NCBI RefSeq assembly: GCF_001949145.1
Contig: NW_019091448.1
Coordinates: 185,594 to 249,593 of the forward strand
Length of the DNA stretch: 64,000 nt
Reading direction: 5' to 3'
Source: Acanthaster planci
Lineage: Eukaryota > Echinodermata > Asteroidea > Valvatida > Acanthasteridae
Shown here: positions 1 to 12,500 of the stretch, piece after piece
How the letters are laid out: the number at the start of each line of letters is the position of its first letter
Numbering within the stretch: position 1 is the stretch's first letter
Notes under the pieces: model-generated
The model's database searches: none
The model's input: the letters and a program-made list of their open reading frames with translations, nothing else
What the model was told of the DNA's origin: nothing
Program-made: the position numbers and the translations under genes

Positions 1-117
1 AGACCACCCATATGTTTTGTACACAGTTGTCAATCGGGGACCCTATGTGAATTGGGGACCTTATTGTCCTCTATTGTTCAGGGTCCCCAATTGAATGCAG
101 AAACAAACTCACCCCCC
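1..117 (+). repeat. GGGGACC repeat, copy 1 (cut by window start)
   Basis: The sequence from CCATAT through two CGGGGACC/TTGGGGACC words to AGGGTCCCCAA and AATGCAGAAACAAACTCAC is nearly the same as 34457-34577. No coding capacity is seen. The element probably starts upstream of the window. Confidence 0.75.
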
Positions 118-1425
118 CCAAACAACACATGACCTTTACCCTTTGTTCTGCCATGGTGCATACAGATTTCCCACTGAGTGAAGGAGTTTTGAGTTGTCCT
201 CTTTGGGGGGAGCCCAAAAATTCGTCTCGGTAAATACATGTATACAGATTTACATGTATTTCTTTAGACTGCCACACTGCCCTGACGTTTACATGTACTC
301 ACTAAGTAAACATGTTATTTCATAAGCGTCCGTCCCACTACCTAAGAACATGCAAGATGTAGACAAAGTCTGGTTGATTTCAGGTGAACCCTCCTGGGAG
401 TCAGCTACGGTATTAGAGGCATAGAAGTTAGTAGTTGTACTCAGATCTAATGTAGTGGGTAACCATGGAGACTCAACCTATTAAGGGGCAACATATTCAG
501 TACAGATTTTGGAAGCAGTGGCGTACTCGGGGGGGGGTCAGGGGCTTCTTCTTCCGATTGATAAACAAGAACTTCTTTTCAGAAAATTGATAAGCATATT
601 AGCCGATCGACCCGCCCAGTTATTTTTGTACGTGTATCACTTATGTGTATGGCAACAGTACGTTTCCGTAATTTAATACAGACAGAAATCATCACTGAAA
701 ATACATCCCTCGTATTTTCCGAGTCATTTCCCCACTTAGGGCGCCCCGCCCCATTTACGAATGCCGAGCACCCCCTGGTTTATAAATGTCAGCATAAATG
801 ATCCACCTATGCATTATTTCACTGGTCTATTTATCTTACTCTATAGGGCGAAATATCGGCGGTTTTGTTCTTCTCTTCAGTGTTTAAATGCAGTATACCG
901 CCATCTGTCGAATGTACTTGCAAAAAGGCTTCCTTTTTTTCCCTGTTCGCCATCGATGCTTCGTCGTGGACTATTCTCATTGGCTGATGATTATCGAGCC
1001 AAGAGCAGTTCTATCGTGGACATGTCACCAAGCGTGCATGACTGATTAAATCTGCCTTTGAAAGGTGAAACAAATTTGTGAGGAATTTCTCCCATTACAA
1101 TTGGAAATGGAATTACACAGTGTATGGGAAACTGGGATCGCTGTTCAGTTAATTTGATTAATACACTGAATGCAATAGAAATGAATCACATAAAAAAAGT
1201 ACTTTTACGTTCTACAACACCATGATTTATATAGGAACCCCCAAGAAAAACGAACAGATATAGATGGCCTCAACCCATCTCAATCCATCCCATACCAAAA
1301 TAGACCGTCAAAAAGTCCGTGAATGTAGCCACTGAACCTGCAAAAAAGACCTCCAAAATACAACCACACTAGAAAACCACACCGATTCGCAAGGACGGAT
1401 AAGTTATGTACAGTAAGGTAGGCCT

Positions 1426-1701
1426 CACTGAAAAATTGCCTGGGTTAAATTTTAGCCCAAGCATGGTTGAAAACTGCAACTAATCAAATATGGGCTGTGT
1501 TAACCCGATTTGGGGATGAGAATTACCTTGTTTCATTTTTCACCTACAAAATAAGTAGATATTAACCTTGTTTATTTAAAACAAACAGAAATTAATTTCA
1601 ATTACCCAAATTGGGTTAAAACAACCTAAACTAGGCCTATTGGGTAGTCTCAGTTTTCACCCTCGCTTGGGTTAAAAATTATCCAAGGCAATTTTTCAGT
1701 G
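1426..1701. mobile_element. MITE-like element, 276 bp
   Basis: It starts CACTGAAAAATTGCC and ends with the inverse GGCAATTTTTCAGTG. The imperfect inverted arms extend about 50 bp (TGGGTTAAAxTTTxxCCCAAGC-type on both sides). The interior is non-coding with repeated GGGTTAA words. No clear target-site duplication is visible, so the superfamily is not assigned. Confidence 0.7.
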
Positions 1702-3382
1702 CTTACTTTGCCCCATAGGCGCTAGGACCTATTTCTTGTGCTGGAAACCGCCGTACGTGAGCTTAATGTGCAAGTTTGTTTGGATCGGCTGTGAAATTGG
1801 AAATTTAAAGAGAAAATTCGTAATGGTATTTTTTTATTGTACGTTGTGGTATTATCGTAGGCCTTAAAATTCTTCGTGGGCTCCAGCATTTTTCGTAGGC
1901 ACTAGACGTAGTGCCTTCCAGCCCTGCCGATTCGAAATCACACTGTTGCAAAGTTAGTGTGTAATCGATTTATACACGTATATATTGTATTCTGAGAATG
2001 ACTGCGGAAAGCAACAGATAGTTTGCCTGTCCTCAGCCAAGGTACAACCCACTTGCATTCTGGAAATGAATGGATTATTTGTTACCAAATCCCCATAAAA
2101 ATGTTTGGTTAACGCTTTAAATTATTAACACATGCAAGTTGATTTCCCATGCAAAATGTGTCAACACCAATGTGCAAGACAATAAACCTTTTTCTCAAAT
2201 ATATGCCCGATGTACATGTGTTTCTCACGTAATGCAACCAGCTCTTTGGTTGTAGTTACTAGTTATGCTGGACCAGATCAATTATTGTATCTTGTCAATG
2301 CTGGCTCCGTGCATAAGCCCAATATTCAGTGTCAGTTTGCACCGCAGATGTGTTGGTTTGGTTTGTTCGGTTTGACATCACCCCCTTGCTTGATTTCTGA
2401 TTATGATAAAAATCAACTCCCGATCCCTAAGAATTATTACAGATTTTAATGTCACATTTTCATGCAGCTCTTGCGTGGATATGTGGCTGTGCGACAGTCT
2501 TTTATTTAAAAAGGAACTCCGTCATAAATGTGGGGTTTAAATCCACAGAGTCACACAACAGAAAAAAGAGCTTTTGATTTTGTTTTGGCCTCTCTTGACT
2601 GAATTATGCTTTTTCAGCCAACAAATTGAAAGCATCTGAAATATTTAAGTCAGTATACGTGGTGGCCGCTGGTTTTGTTGTGTCTTTAATTTCTGTAATA
2701 ACTTTCGGCCTTGATGAGTGAGCCAGCAGTGTATACGCGTTGCCATGACGATGGCAGGATGGATGTTAGGCAACAGGTTTTGTCCTGGCTAGTCTGATTG
2801 CTGGTGTTTTTGGACTTTTACTATTGCTCAAAGCGGGAGCGAATCCTGATGAAATATTGATTCCTTAAAAGCTATTGGGCATTGTCAGCAACACGGGCCT
2901 TGGTGCCTCCCAGATGCAGAAGCCACAGTTAATGTGCTTTCGGTGCCCCCTCCCCCAAATGGTGTGCACATATGCCATCGAGTTTTCAATTTTTTGCATT
3001 GCTAACAGCAGTCCATTGTTGCGTCCGTGTATGGTTGGGTAAGCAGGGGATGGACATGATACATGTACAGGGTAGGCTTGCATTCCCTCTGGGGAGGTCA
3101 ACTCTAACCTTGGATGTTGACAGGCACGATTTTGCATCAGCTTGGAAGAAACGGGTTTCCATGGCGACCGATGCCATGCGATTTCATTGCCGTTGCATTG
3201 GGCACACTTATTAACTGACGATAAATAGTTCAGGACAGTGCTGGTGCAATTAGGCCTAATCATCTTCTTGCGCCATGCTTGCGCAGAATTTATGGGTGGC
3301 AAAATGGACGATTCCCAGGAAGATCACAATATGTGGCCCCATAGCATTGATACAAATTACAGCTTGTAATAAAAAAAAAACA

Positions 3383-3443
3383 ACCCTGGCTAACAATCCC
3401 CAAGCCTCCAACTAGTGAAGGATTGAAGTCTGTTAGCGTTAAC
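3383..3443. repeat. Degenerate palindrome related to the one at 46448
   Basis: It contains CTAACAATCCCCAAGCCTCC and AGTGAAGGATTGAAGTCTGT, matching in order the arms of the cleaner palindrome at 46448-46506. It is probably an old copy of the same small foldback repeat. Confidence 0.5.
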
Positions 3444-4114
3444 TTAAAACAGCGTTTAAATGAAAACATTACGATGTCAGTCTCATAAAAAGAAATCCTA
3501 AATGCATTCAATGAAAAAGAGTGACCCCGAAAACGTGAAGCAGACAAAACAAACAGCTTCATTTTTCCTTCCATATTCCCCCCCCCCCATTTTTTTAAAG
3601 GTAAAGTGTTCCAGCTACTCTTAGATTGGTGACAAAGATACGTCTTCGTTTTTCCCCTAAAAGAGCCGGGGCGGATCTGCCCAGCCCTCCCCAGACATTT
3701 TCTCCTACATCGTCGCATTGCATTGTTTCCCCGCACCAAGCCGTCTGGGGCATTTTGACACTGGATGTATTTTCTCGCAAAGCCTCCATTTTTAAGACAG
3801 GTCAGCGACAACATATTGGTGAGCTCACTGCACGAGGGCTGTTTGAGACCATGAATTTCAGATGAGCTTATTAATAACTAAGTCAGATTCAATTGAATCT
3901 TCACAGAATGTACTCACAACCAGTGTCTTTACCTTCATGCATGCTAAGTTTCCAACGATCTGGCATGGGAAAAACCTACAGGGTTCTTTATTCAACCCTC
4001 AACCGCTTTTTTAATTTCATATCCCCGTACCCTAGTACTATTAAAACAAAACAAGTTTAAATTAACATTTGACAGTTATGCAATTCATTTTGAACATTCT
4101 CGAGTTGCACTGTG

Positions 4115-4220
4115 GAAAGGCTTGCGGTAGCACGGTGCTAAGGAATTTATCTCTTATGAGTATGTGTGGCACATATTCATAAATATATATTCCGTCGTAC
4201 GGTGCTACCACAAGCTTTTC
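4115..4220. repeat. 106-bp foldback repeat
   Basis: The left arm GAAAGGCTTGCGGTAGCAC and the right arm GTGCTACCACAAGCTTTTC are inverted with two mismatches. Between them lies CTCTTATGAGTATGTGTGG, a word found again near 55731; GGTGCTACCACAA recurs at about 59177. This indicates a dispersed repeat family. Confidence 0.6.
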
Positions 4221-5047
4221 TACCTATTGCTATCTTTCACCATGAATAACCTGAAATTCCATTCTCGAGTTGGGCAAATATCCGTTATCAGTCGGGTACT
4301 CAAACCCTGGCATTTCCATCTTTTTTAATTTGTTTTATTCTATTTTACTTATTTATTTTGTTGCAAATTGGAAACTAAAAGATACGTTTGTTTTGATGAA
4401 GGAAGATCTTTCAGAATTGTAAATCACAGGAATGAAGACATAACCAAATAGAATACACATTTATTGACTGTCATACTTCACGAGGGGTATTCGTATATGC
4501 CAACTGGTATAGCTGTGGTGATTTCGACGAAACATGGGCTACTTTTTGTGTATCCTTCCGCTAAAGAAATAGCCTAGTGACGAGAACAGCGCGATCGTTC
4601 ACCGATAAAGTAGGAAGGAAGCGATTGATTCATGCCCGTTCAAATAGTATTAAACTATGAAATCTTGAATTCCACCAAATACCAAGAATGACAAATGCCA
4701 TTTTCATTTCTATAGAGTTTTTGCGGGGACTCTTTGGTAGTGATTTGTTTTTTGGTTTTTAATTATATAGGCGTTAGTTAGGTTTTTTTTTATTATTGAC
4801 AGTGACATAAGCACATTGTGTGCATGCAAGTCTGGCGTTTTTCTCGTCGATAATTACAAGACAAACGATAACATTTGTTCTTTAAAATCAGAAATCGTGG
4901 CATATATTTTGTGGGCACAGTATAAAAATAATCAAAGTAAGCTCTATACACTCTAGAAACTGTATTGCTGTCCATTTTAACATGTGTTAGCCAAGTATTA
5001 CGTGTCAAATTCCTGCTAAGCACTATCCATCAGTACTGCAAACGTGC

Positions 5048-5359
5048 TTAGTATTTAGAGATGTTTACAACCTCATAAAAAGAACGTGTGTAGACGACCA
5101 ATTTATAAACAGTTTTTACCAATGAGAAGCATGAGGCTAAGCAGTAATTTGTATGCATTTCCAAATTTAATATATGTTCATCGTGCTGCATTTTACCCCG
5201 TATAATTATTTCCCCTGTCCCTGTTGTGACATCAATGGAGAAGTTGGAGGAAACATGTTTTTGGATAATCTCGTTTTGGGGTCCAGTTTGTTGCTCTCTT
5301 TTTATTAGGTGCCAAATCGTTGTGTTGCTAACCTTTACACCAAGCAGGCGCTCTGCCAT
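5048..5359 (-). other. Unrecognised open frame with helix-turn-helix look, 103 codons
   Basis: It starts at ATG and reads MAERLLGVKVSNTTIWHLIK, which resembles a recognition helix of a transposase or regulator. Nothing else identifies it, and no splice sites or neighbours support a gene. It may be a transposon relic or chance. Confidence 0.15.
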
Positions 5360-6449
5360 TGTAAATGCAACTTTAGTAATAATGACATGGCGTTGCCATA
5401 GTGATCAGTGCCGCGCTACGAAGGAAGCGATCAATGTCGGTAATCTTCGGAGCGTTAAGCCGTAACATATACGACATTGTCAACCTCTTGATGTACAAGG
5501 ACTGGGGAAAAATTATAATATTTTTTAAACAGAAATCGTCCTCAAGTTTTAAGTCTGAATTTGCGTTCGGTTCACTACGCAGTTTTACCTCTGAATTGCA
5601 CACGACATATCACAAAAATAGATACACGTAATATTGTCAAAGGTTTTTGTTTAGTTTTGTCTCGTTTGTTTGATATTGCTCTTTTGTTTTTGTGTTTTGC
5701 TTTCGGGGTTTTTATTATTATTACTGTTATTTTATTTTGTTTTCTTGGTTTGGTTAGTTAGATTTTTTTAAGTGAGCGTGGTGTTTTGTGTTTAGATGCA
5801 AGTATTGTCTACCACAAATCATGCAATGAAGTGTTACGTCATGTAGTTTTGCGTATTCATCTGAATGTTTTACCTTTCATTTTTGGCTCTCCTAACTCGG
5901 CCAAGCCTGACCCTCATTTCACTTGGTTTCCGTGCCAAACGAACCCATATTCAGAAGCATGCAAACCAAGCAAACCGCAAAGCAAACCCACAGACAAAAC
6001 AAAACAAGCTAACAAGATTCGTTCAAATCGACGCTTCGTGTTGCATGCAGTTCACATTGGTTTAGCTAATTTGTAAATTGTGTTGAAATTTGCACAGCGC
6101 ACAACATCCGTACACTACCGGCAGCCTGTTGATTCTCTGTACCAGAGAGGCGAATATCCCGCCTTTTACCTTTTCACCGCAAGGCGCTGATATTCATCCG
6201 CGGACTGGAGGTACATCAGTCATTTTAGCCTTTTCAACGATGAGTATACGAGCGGTCGGCTTCAGGAGTAGCTCTCAACGACGCAACAGTGGTTAGGCCA
6301 GGAACATTTTAGAAGGATTTGATCTTAGGGTTTGTTTTTGGTTTGAAGATTTTTTTCTTCCCGGTGTTTGGGGGGAAAAAAATTCGGTTAGTCCGCTTGT
6401 GCGTGTCGAATAGAGATTTGGGGTGTTCAGTGTAGCTCAATCTGTCGCC

Positions 6450-6503
6450 ATGTCGAAGTATCGTCGTTTCGTGGGATTTTTATGGCTGGCAGTTTGCGCA
6501 TTG
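6450..6503 (+). CDS. Receptor exon 1: start codon and signal peptide
   Basis: Encodes residues 1-18, [18 protein letters not shown], a basic start followed by a hydrophobic core typical of a signal peptide; cleavage is likely a few residues into exon 2. The ATG has GCC before it (purine at -3) and an in-frame TAG at 6411-6413. The donor is GTGAGT at 6504, phase 0. Confidence 0.85.
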
Positions 6504-9500
6504 GTGAGTATTCGTGGCATCATCCCTCGTTTTAACAACTTTTTGCTCTGTTAGAATGCTGATTCTGCCATATAATGTATTTTGCACACTGTTTTATTCA
6601 AATAATACCAAAATGACATTGCATGGTGGTCAGTTGACTCTTCAAATCATTCAACTTCCCAGTCTCTCCGTATTGAAAGTTGCAACTATCACGATATCCC
6701 TTGTATTTGTTCATTGTATTTGTAACTGCACTGTAAAATCAAATACACGATTTATATTCGCGAAAATTACCCCACACGTTATTTTTATGACGTCTTGCAG
6801 ACGATTTGTATGAGACAAATTCCTGGATTAGTTTAATTGATTGAAATCGTAATGTGTTACATTTGATTGTGAGTTGGCTGTGCCGGTTGTAAAGATGAAC
6901 GGGAGAAATGTGCTGCATTTGTGTTTTTGGTGAATATGTAATCATTCAGCCAATATTCCATGAGAATTTTGCATGCACATTCGTGTGCTAACGTGCTTTA
7001 ATACAAACATGGCAAGCCATGGACGCATTAGTCCGAACGCTGTAAAAGAGTCAACTGACACAGGAAACGATGCACTATAACCTCGTCTTCACTCGCTTTC
7101 TTAATGCACACTTTCCGCCCCTTGCGCTCTCCACCTCCTCCCCAATAGTCCACTCAACCTATTTTTGCCACTTATTTTCTAATGTAATCGGTACACCTCA
7201 TAGCGGCGGCTAATCCTCTGCTCTCGTCAACTTGATCGCCCCAGTTCAAATTGGGTTTGCCTGTTAACAGAATACCTCGTATCAGACGCCAACAAAACAT
7301 TCCGAACACAATTTATCGACAATGTAAACCTAGAGTGTACTTGACCCATTATGAGTCTAATTAGCTGGAGACGGGCCGATATTGGGTGAGCGATCGATTT
7401 ATGCAGGACGAGTTTCCGTATTAATCATTACGCTACACATGTCGGCATCGCATATACCTTAAAGGGTCTTATTATGCAATGCAGAATGTTTAGGCCTACA
7501 GTTCATTCAGAAATGAACTCCCTTCTGTCAGTTTTCCTTGTTTTTAATCTTCGTCTTCCCTGTTTTTAGGGGAGTTCAGGTGGCCCCTTGGGGTGTAAGC
7601 TAAGTAAAAGTTACATATTCACGAACAAAGACAATTACGTTATAATTAATATAGCTTCTGCGTCATCGTAGAAAATTGTCTGAATTGGCGGGTTTTTACA
7701 GTGAGAAAGGTTTTTATTAAAGTTATGTTGGAAATGCAGTGCATAACAATCGGTCATATTATGAGCATGAACAAATTTGGTTTCAGTGTGAGCCATGGTG
7801 AGATTCACAACTTTTGAAGGAATTTCAATGATCGACAGCTCAGAAGAGTGGATATTCTCATACATTTCATGCATGGAACCTTCCGCCAATGATTGGCTTG
7901 TCTTTAAACCAATAACATTGTTTATGACCCTTTGTTCCATCGGATCAGGTATAGTCTTCAAAGAGAATTTGGCCATTCGTTTCTACTGCCGTTTCGCTCG
8001 TTATTTATTTTTTTTTTAAATACAAACGGTTCAGTATGCCTGTCGGAGGGGAAAGGTCGCGTGCTCTTCCAATTATTGTAAGTGTTGGAATCGACTGGTT
8101 GCAGCTGCGAGAAGCGTAGACGTGGGTTGCGACTGCAACCGCTTGCCAGTGGCTCTTGCTCGCGTAGGCGTTTGTTCTAATCTAGCCGCAGCCACTATTT
8201 GGACACCGACATGGTTGAAGAACCAATGCCAATTATTGCCCAAATAAGCCAAAGCGTCGCTGTTGTTTTCAAAACCCTGCGGACATTTCCATATAATTAT
8301 TTTTTATTTAGTAGTGGTGTTTCTCTGGGGTAATATGAATATTGGGCAAAATTGTAGGAAAGGCCATAGAGCTATATATTGGCTTATCACTCTGGGAAAA
8401 AAAATAATTTATCTCGTAGCAGGGAGGAGACGAAACAACTCCTTCCTGGGTATTTAGCGCATTTTTCCCTTTTTGGCCCAGTTCCAAAAACCCAATTTCT
8501 ACCATAACCGCGAGACGATTTTTTATTTCGCTTAACAATTACTTTTCACTATTTTGCGCAGCAGGTGGGGTCGACTGGCAATGTATGACTAGGTTCTGTC
8601 TCCGATTGTGTGGTGCATTTCAAAGATCGCAAACTTCAAACCAAATCCTCACAGGATCAATTGAGTGGGAATCCAATCGAGATGTTTAATTATTGATGCA
8701 TTTGCCATTAATTTCTTTTTGTCAAGTCTTCGGCGCACGGTAGCGAATGAATTCAGATTGCCTCAGGCAGAATACTGCAGGTTCAGCACTGTTGCTGTTT
8801 GTTTATTTCAAAAGGAGTATACGGACGGTTAAGGACGGGGATATCTCCATCCTGAACCCACTATGGACAAATCAGGTCCCGTGATCATCTTGTCACTAGA
8901 AAGGTTCTGTATATTGTTGCAGGCATTTTTGCTCCTTTATGAGCCTTGCAAGCCCCAAGAACGCCATATCAGCAGAATGCGTAATGTAAGTTTTGTTGAG
9001 CACTCATCGGGTATTGAATTGCGCGTGACGAGTACATACTGAATATTCATGCACATGTTTGATCAGAAAAGCAGCTTTGTACGTCTCTAATCACCCATGT
9101 CAACTACAGTCGCTTCGAACCAAATTATAGGCCTAAGCAAATTTTGAATTGAATACGACAAAAGTTCGATGTGTGGAACAATTTGGAGCGACCAGGCGTG
9201 CCAGCGGGCGAAAGGTTGACACTTGAAGACGTTCAGAACGACAACAGAGTGACTTGGTTTCAGACGTCACTCCGAACCCATTGGGATGCCGAACCCATTG
9301 GGATGTATGTATTAAGTTTGTCTGAAACCAAAACTTAATTGGGTCGACCGGAGTCGCTCTTTATTCCATTTGGTTCGGCGCGACTCTAGAACGCCTGTCT
9401 AAAACGGAGGTAACTGTTGCCTATTCCATAACAAACTTTTGTGGAAGGTACTTGCCAACTTTCCCCATTTGGAGCATTACTGATAAAAATTGTTCATTCA

Positions 9501-12500
9501 AATATCCCCTGTATGAATTATATTTTAAAAATACAGGAAGCCTACAAATAAATCGAGAAGCGGAGCCATACATGTAGTTTTCAAGGCCTGAAGGCTAATG
9601 GATTTGCTTGGATCAATTTGATTGCTCCAGTCACCATACAAATTACACAAGAATATTAAACTAATTATATACAAACGTAAATTTTATAAAAAGTCTGAAC
9701 TACAGTCATCGGACACCAATTGAATAACAGAATTACTAACTGAGCAACAGAATTGCCTGAGGCTGAAAACGCCACGAAGGGGAGTTTGTGCATACGTTTA
9801 TGAGGAGCAGCGTCGATAAAAGCCATGGTTTTTTTTTTCAGCAATGCGCTCCTTTCCAGATTTTGTGAGCAAAGTCGCATCTGAAAGGGGCTATGGGGCA
9901 CCACCTCCCCCTGGACTAAATTATAGAAGGGCAAAAACTCTCATGCTGGTCCACCTTAGTGAGAGTTTTACATGAGCCTGAAGTAGTTCAGCCCCAAGTT
10001 TTCCCCTCCAGAAAATGAGGGTCCCCAAGTTTCCCCCTGCAAAATGCACTTGTGAGGCAAAGGCGGACATGTTTTTTTCACGTGCCGCGTGCCGATTATG
10101 TGTTTAGAATTAGGTTTACGTTGGTTTGGCTTGCTTATTTATTCGCAATTGCTTGTTTTGCGTTTTATTCAGATTTATGTGCTTGCGCGTGCAAAATTTT
10201 AGATTTATTACCGAAACGGTCCATTAATATAGAACACTGTTTGCAGGCTCCCATTGGATCACCGCTGAAGTTGCGCGTTAACTTCCGGTTCCATGGTCCC
10301 ATGTGACGGCGATCATTGTATGTAACGTTATGGGCAGTGTATGTACAGGGGGCATGGTTTAAACTAAAGTGACGTCCCACTTATTATTTAAACTGGATAG
10401 ACTATCCGGTTCGTAAGGTTGCACTACGCCAAATAAAGTCAGTACTCTGAAAAATGTAATTGCCGAGCTTTCGGTAACTGAGTACCTTCCTCAGGGCAAG
10501 CAGATTCAGTTTAGTTCATTTCTGAAATGAATCTGCTTGCCCTGACGAAGATACTCAGTTACCGAAAGCTCGGCAATTACATGTTTTAGAGCACTAATTT
10601 TATATTATATTCTTGTCAATAATCTAATCACAGTGCCTTTCCATTATTGCACTTCACCAAATACGCGCCAATAGGAAACAGTGCAAAATCAGACCGAAAT
10701 AGCGCCGCCTGTTGACTCTCGTGAAGAGGTTGGCCTCCGTTTTTTTTCCACTGGAAATTAATTCAAGATTATGGCCAAAAGACCACTTTTCGTTTCAATT
10801 TTATGGGGGTTAGCCACGAACAATTTTTAATTAATTCGCCTTTTCCCGAAGATACTCCCAAAATAGTAGTAAAACTATGCGCACAGCCCTGAATGTAGCC
10901 GCCCGCCTCTTATCCAAAATAGTCCCTTACTCATTGGGGCTTTTTGTGAAAGAAATAACCCGAACCGGAAATCATCAGTCCCAAATTCAGGATTTACACT
11001 GTTTGTCTATTAATCCCTCCTGGTTATGGCATGTCTTATTGTAAAGACCCCGTAGAATTACAAAAATTATTAATGAGTTCGCGCACCCTTTAGTGACGTC
11101 GTCTCAAGGGCAGACGCGCTACGATTTACAGGCTCCCATTGGACGATCGCTGAAGTTGTGCGTTAACTTCCGGTTCCATGGTTCCGAGTTAACAAGGGTC
11201 AATTCAACTTCATAATGTGCAGTGCATGTGCAGTGGGCGTGGTTTAAACTGAAGTGACGGCACATTTACGAACTGGATAATGGCCCTTTCCATTATGTAC
11301 TTTTTTTGGTGCGTTGTTTGTGTAGGCTACACGATGCGTTCGTGCGTTTCACTTTCACGGACACAAAATCGACGACATTAACATAACACACGTGTGTGTA
11401 GCGTTCGGTTGTCAAAATCGCCTGCAAATTTGGCGCAAGTGTCAACACGCATATGGAAAGGCGCCTCAACGATCAGCGACTTCTCATGAAAGCAATGACC
11501 TTCCACGCAATGTTTCCAGCGCAGTAGATCGATTTTTGACTATCCATAATTATGAACCGACTTTGTTTTGAAAAGGATAATCGATGGGCTTATTTCAGCA
11601 TTATTCCGCTGTTAGGCACACCATGAAATAAGCAATATACACATTCGTCGTGGCTATAGTGTGCACGTTCTCGGTTCGCCGGTAGACCGAAAGAAGTGGG
11701 GCCTTACACGCACGCTTACTCCTTAATATGCTACACGCGAAAATGGTTCAGGTCACGACAGCTGTATCCTGATGGTTGTTCATGGATTTACTTGGAGTGC
11801 ACTTTCTTTTGAGAACTTAGAGTTTGCCTTGCCGTAAAGGTTTTCGATATCGATCTCGCACTGAATTCAAGAACACTGTGATGTGATAGAATAAAAGCTG
11901 CTTCAATTTTTTTTATATATCACGATTCCTATCATACGCGTATTAGTCATAAAATTGTGTTGTCGCTAATTTACTGCTGTGCTTTATACTTTCAAAGGAA
12001 GTAAAGTAAGGAAGCGTCTCTGAGCGACAAGTTTGAAATTCCAATAGGCCATGATGTTTGCTCCGTGATATCTTACGGACTTGAGCTGTGAAAAAGAGTG
12101 AAAAGACCCTCTTAGGGATATCCAAAATACTTTTGAACAAAGCAGAAGGAGCAAACATGCGTTGAAATCACACGAAGCCGTGACAGGAATAGTCCCTTTT
12201 AAGATTTCCAACTGTTCTACAAGTTACAAGAATGTTTTAACACTGTTGAACCACGACTGTTGACCCAGCGCACGATAGGGGCGTATCCAGCGGACTTCCC
12301 CGCCCCCAACATGTTACCATGGCCTTGTTTTTCAGGAGTTGAAAGTGCCAGCATTTTAGAAATGGTACCACCAACTTTCTTTGAGGTGGGATGAGGATAA
12401 GAAATGAAAATAAATTGCACTTCAAGAATAGGTTTTGGAAAAAAATCCCAATTTGCTCTGCTTCCCATCCCGAAACTCAAGACGTGGATACGCGTACGCC

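Larger units (their letters stand above)
118..6410. other. Upstream intergenic region, no gene recognised
   Basis: Mainly AT-rich non-coding DNA with the short repeats listed separately. Open frames up to 174 codons (minus strand, 3290-3814) and 145 codons (minus strand, 2865-3302) show no recognisable family, no good splice context and overlap other frames. A poly-G repeat with the words AGTGGCGTACTCGGGGG lies at 515-537. The receptor promoter should lie near the end of this stretch, but no TATA box stands out. Confidence 0.5.

Noticed and set aside
3290-3814. 174-codon minus-strand frame upstream of the receptor.
   Set aside because: It crosses poly-A and poly-C runs and a palindromic repeat, has no family features, and overlaps other frames.
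10541-10595. Hammerhead ribozyme suggested by CTGACGA and CCGAAA in the palindrome arm.
   Set aside because: The sequence between the two motifs cannot form stem II (only a 3-bp pairing with a 1-nt loop), and no matching stem I or cleavage triplet was found.
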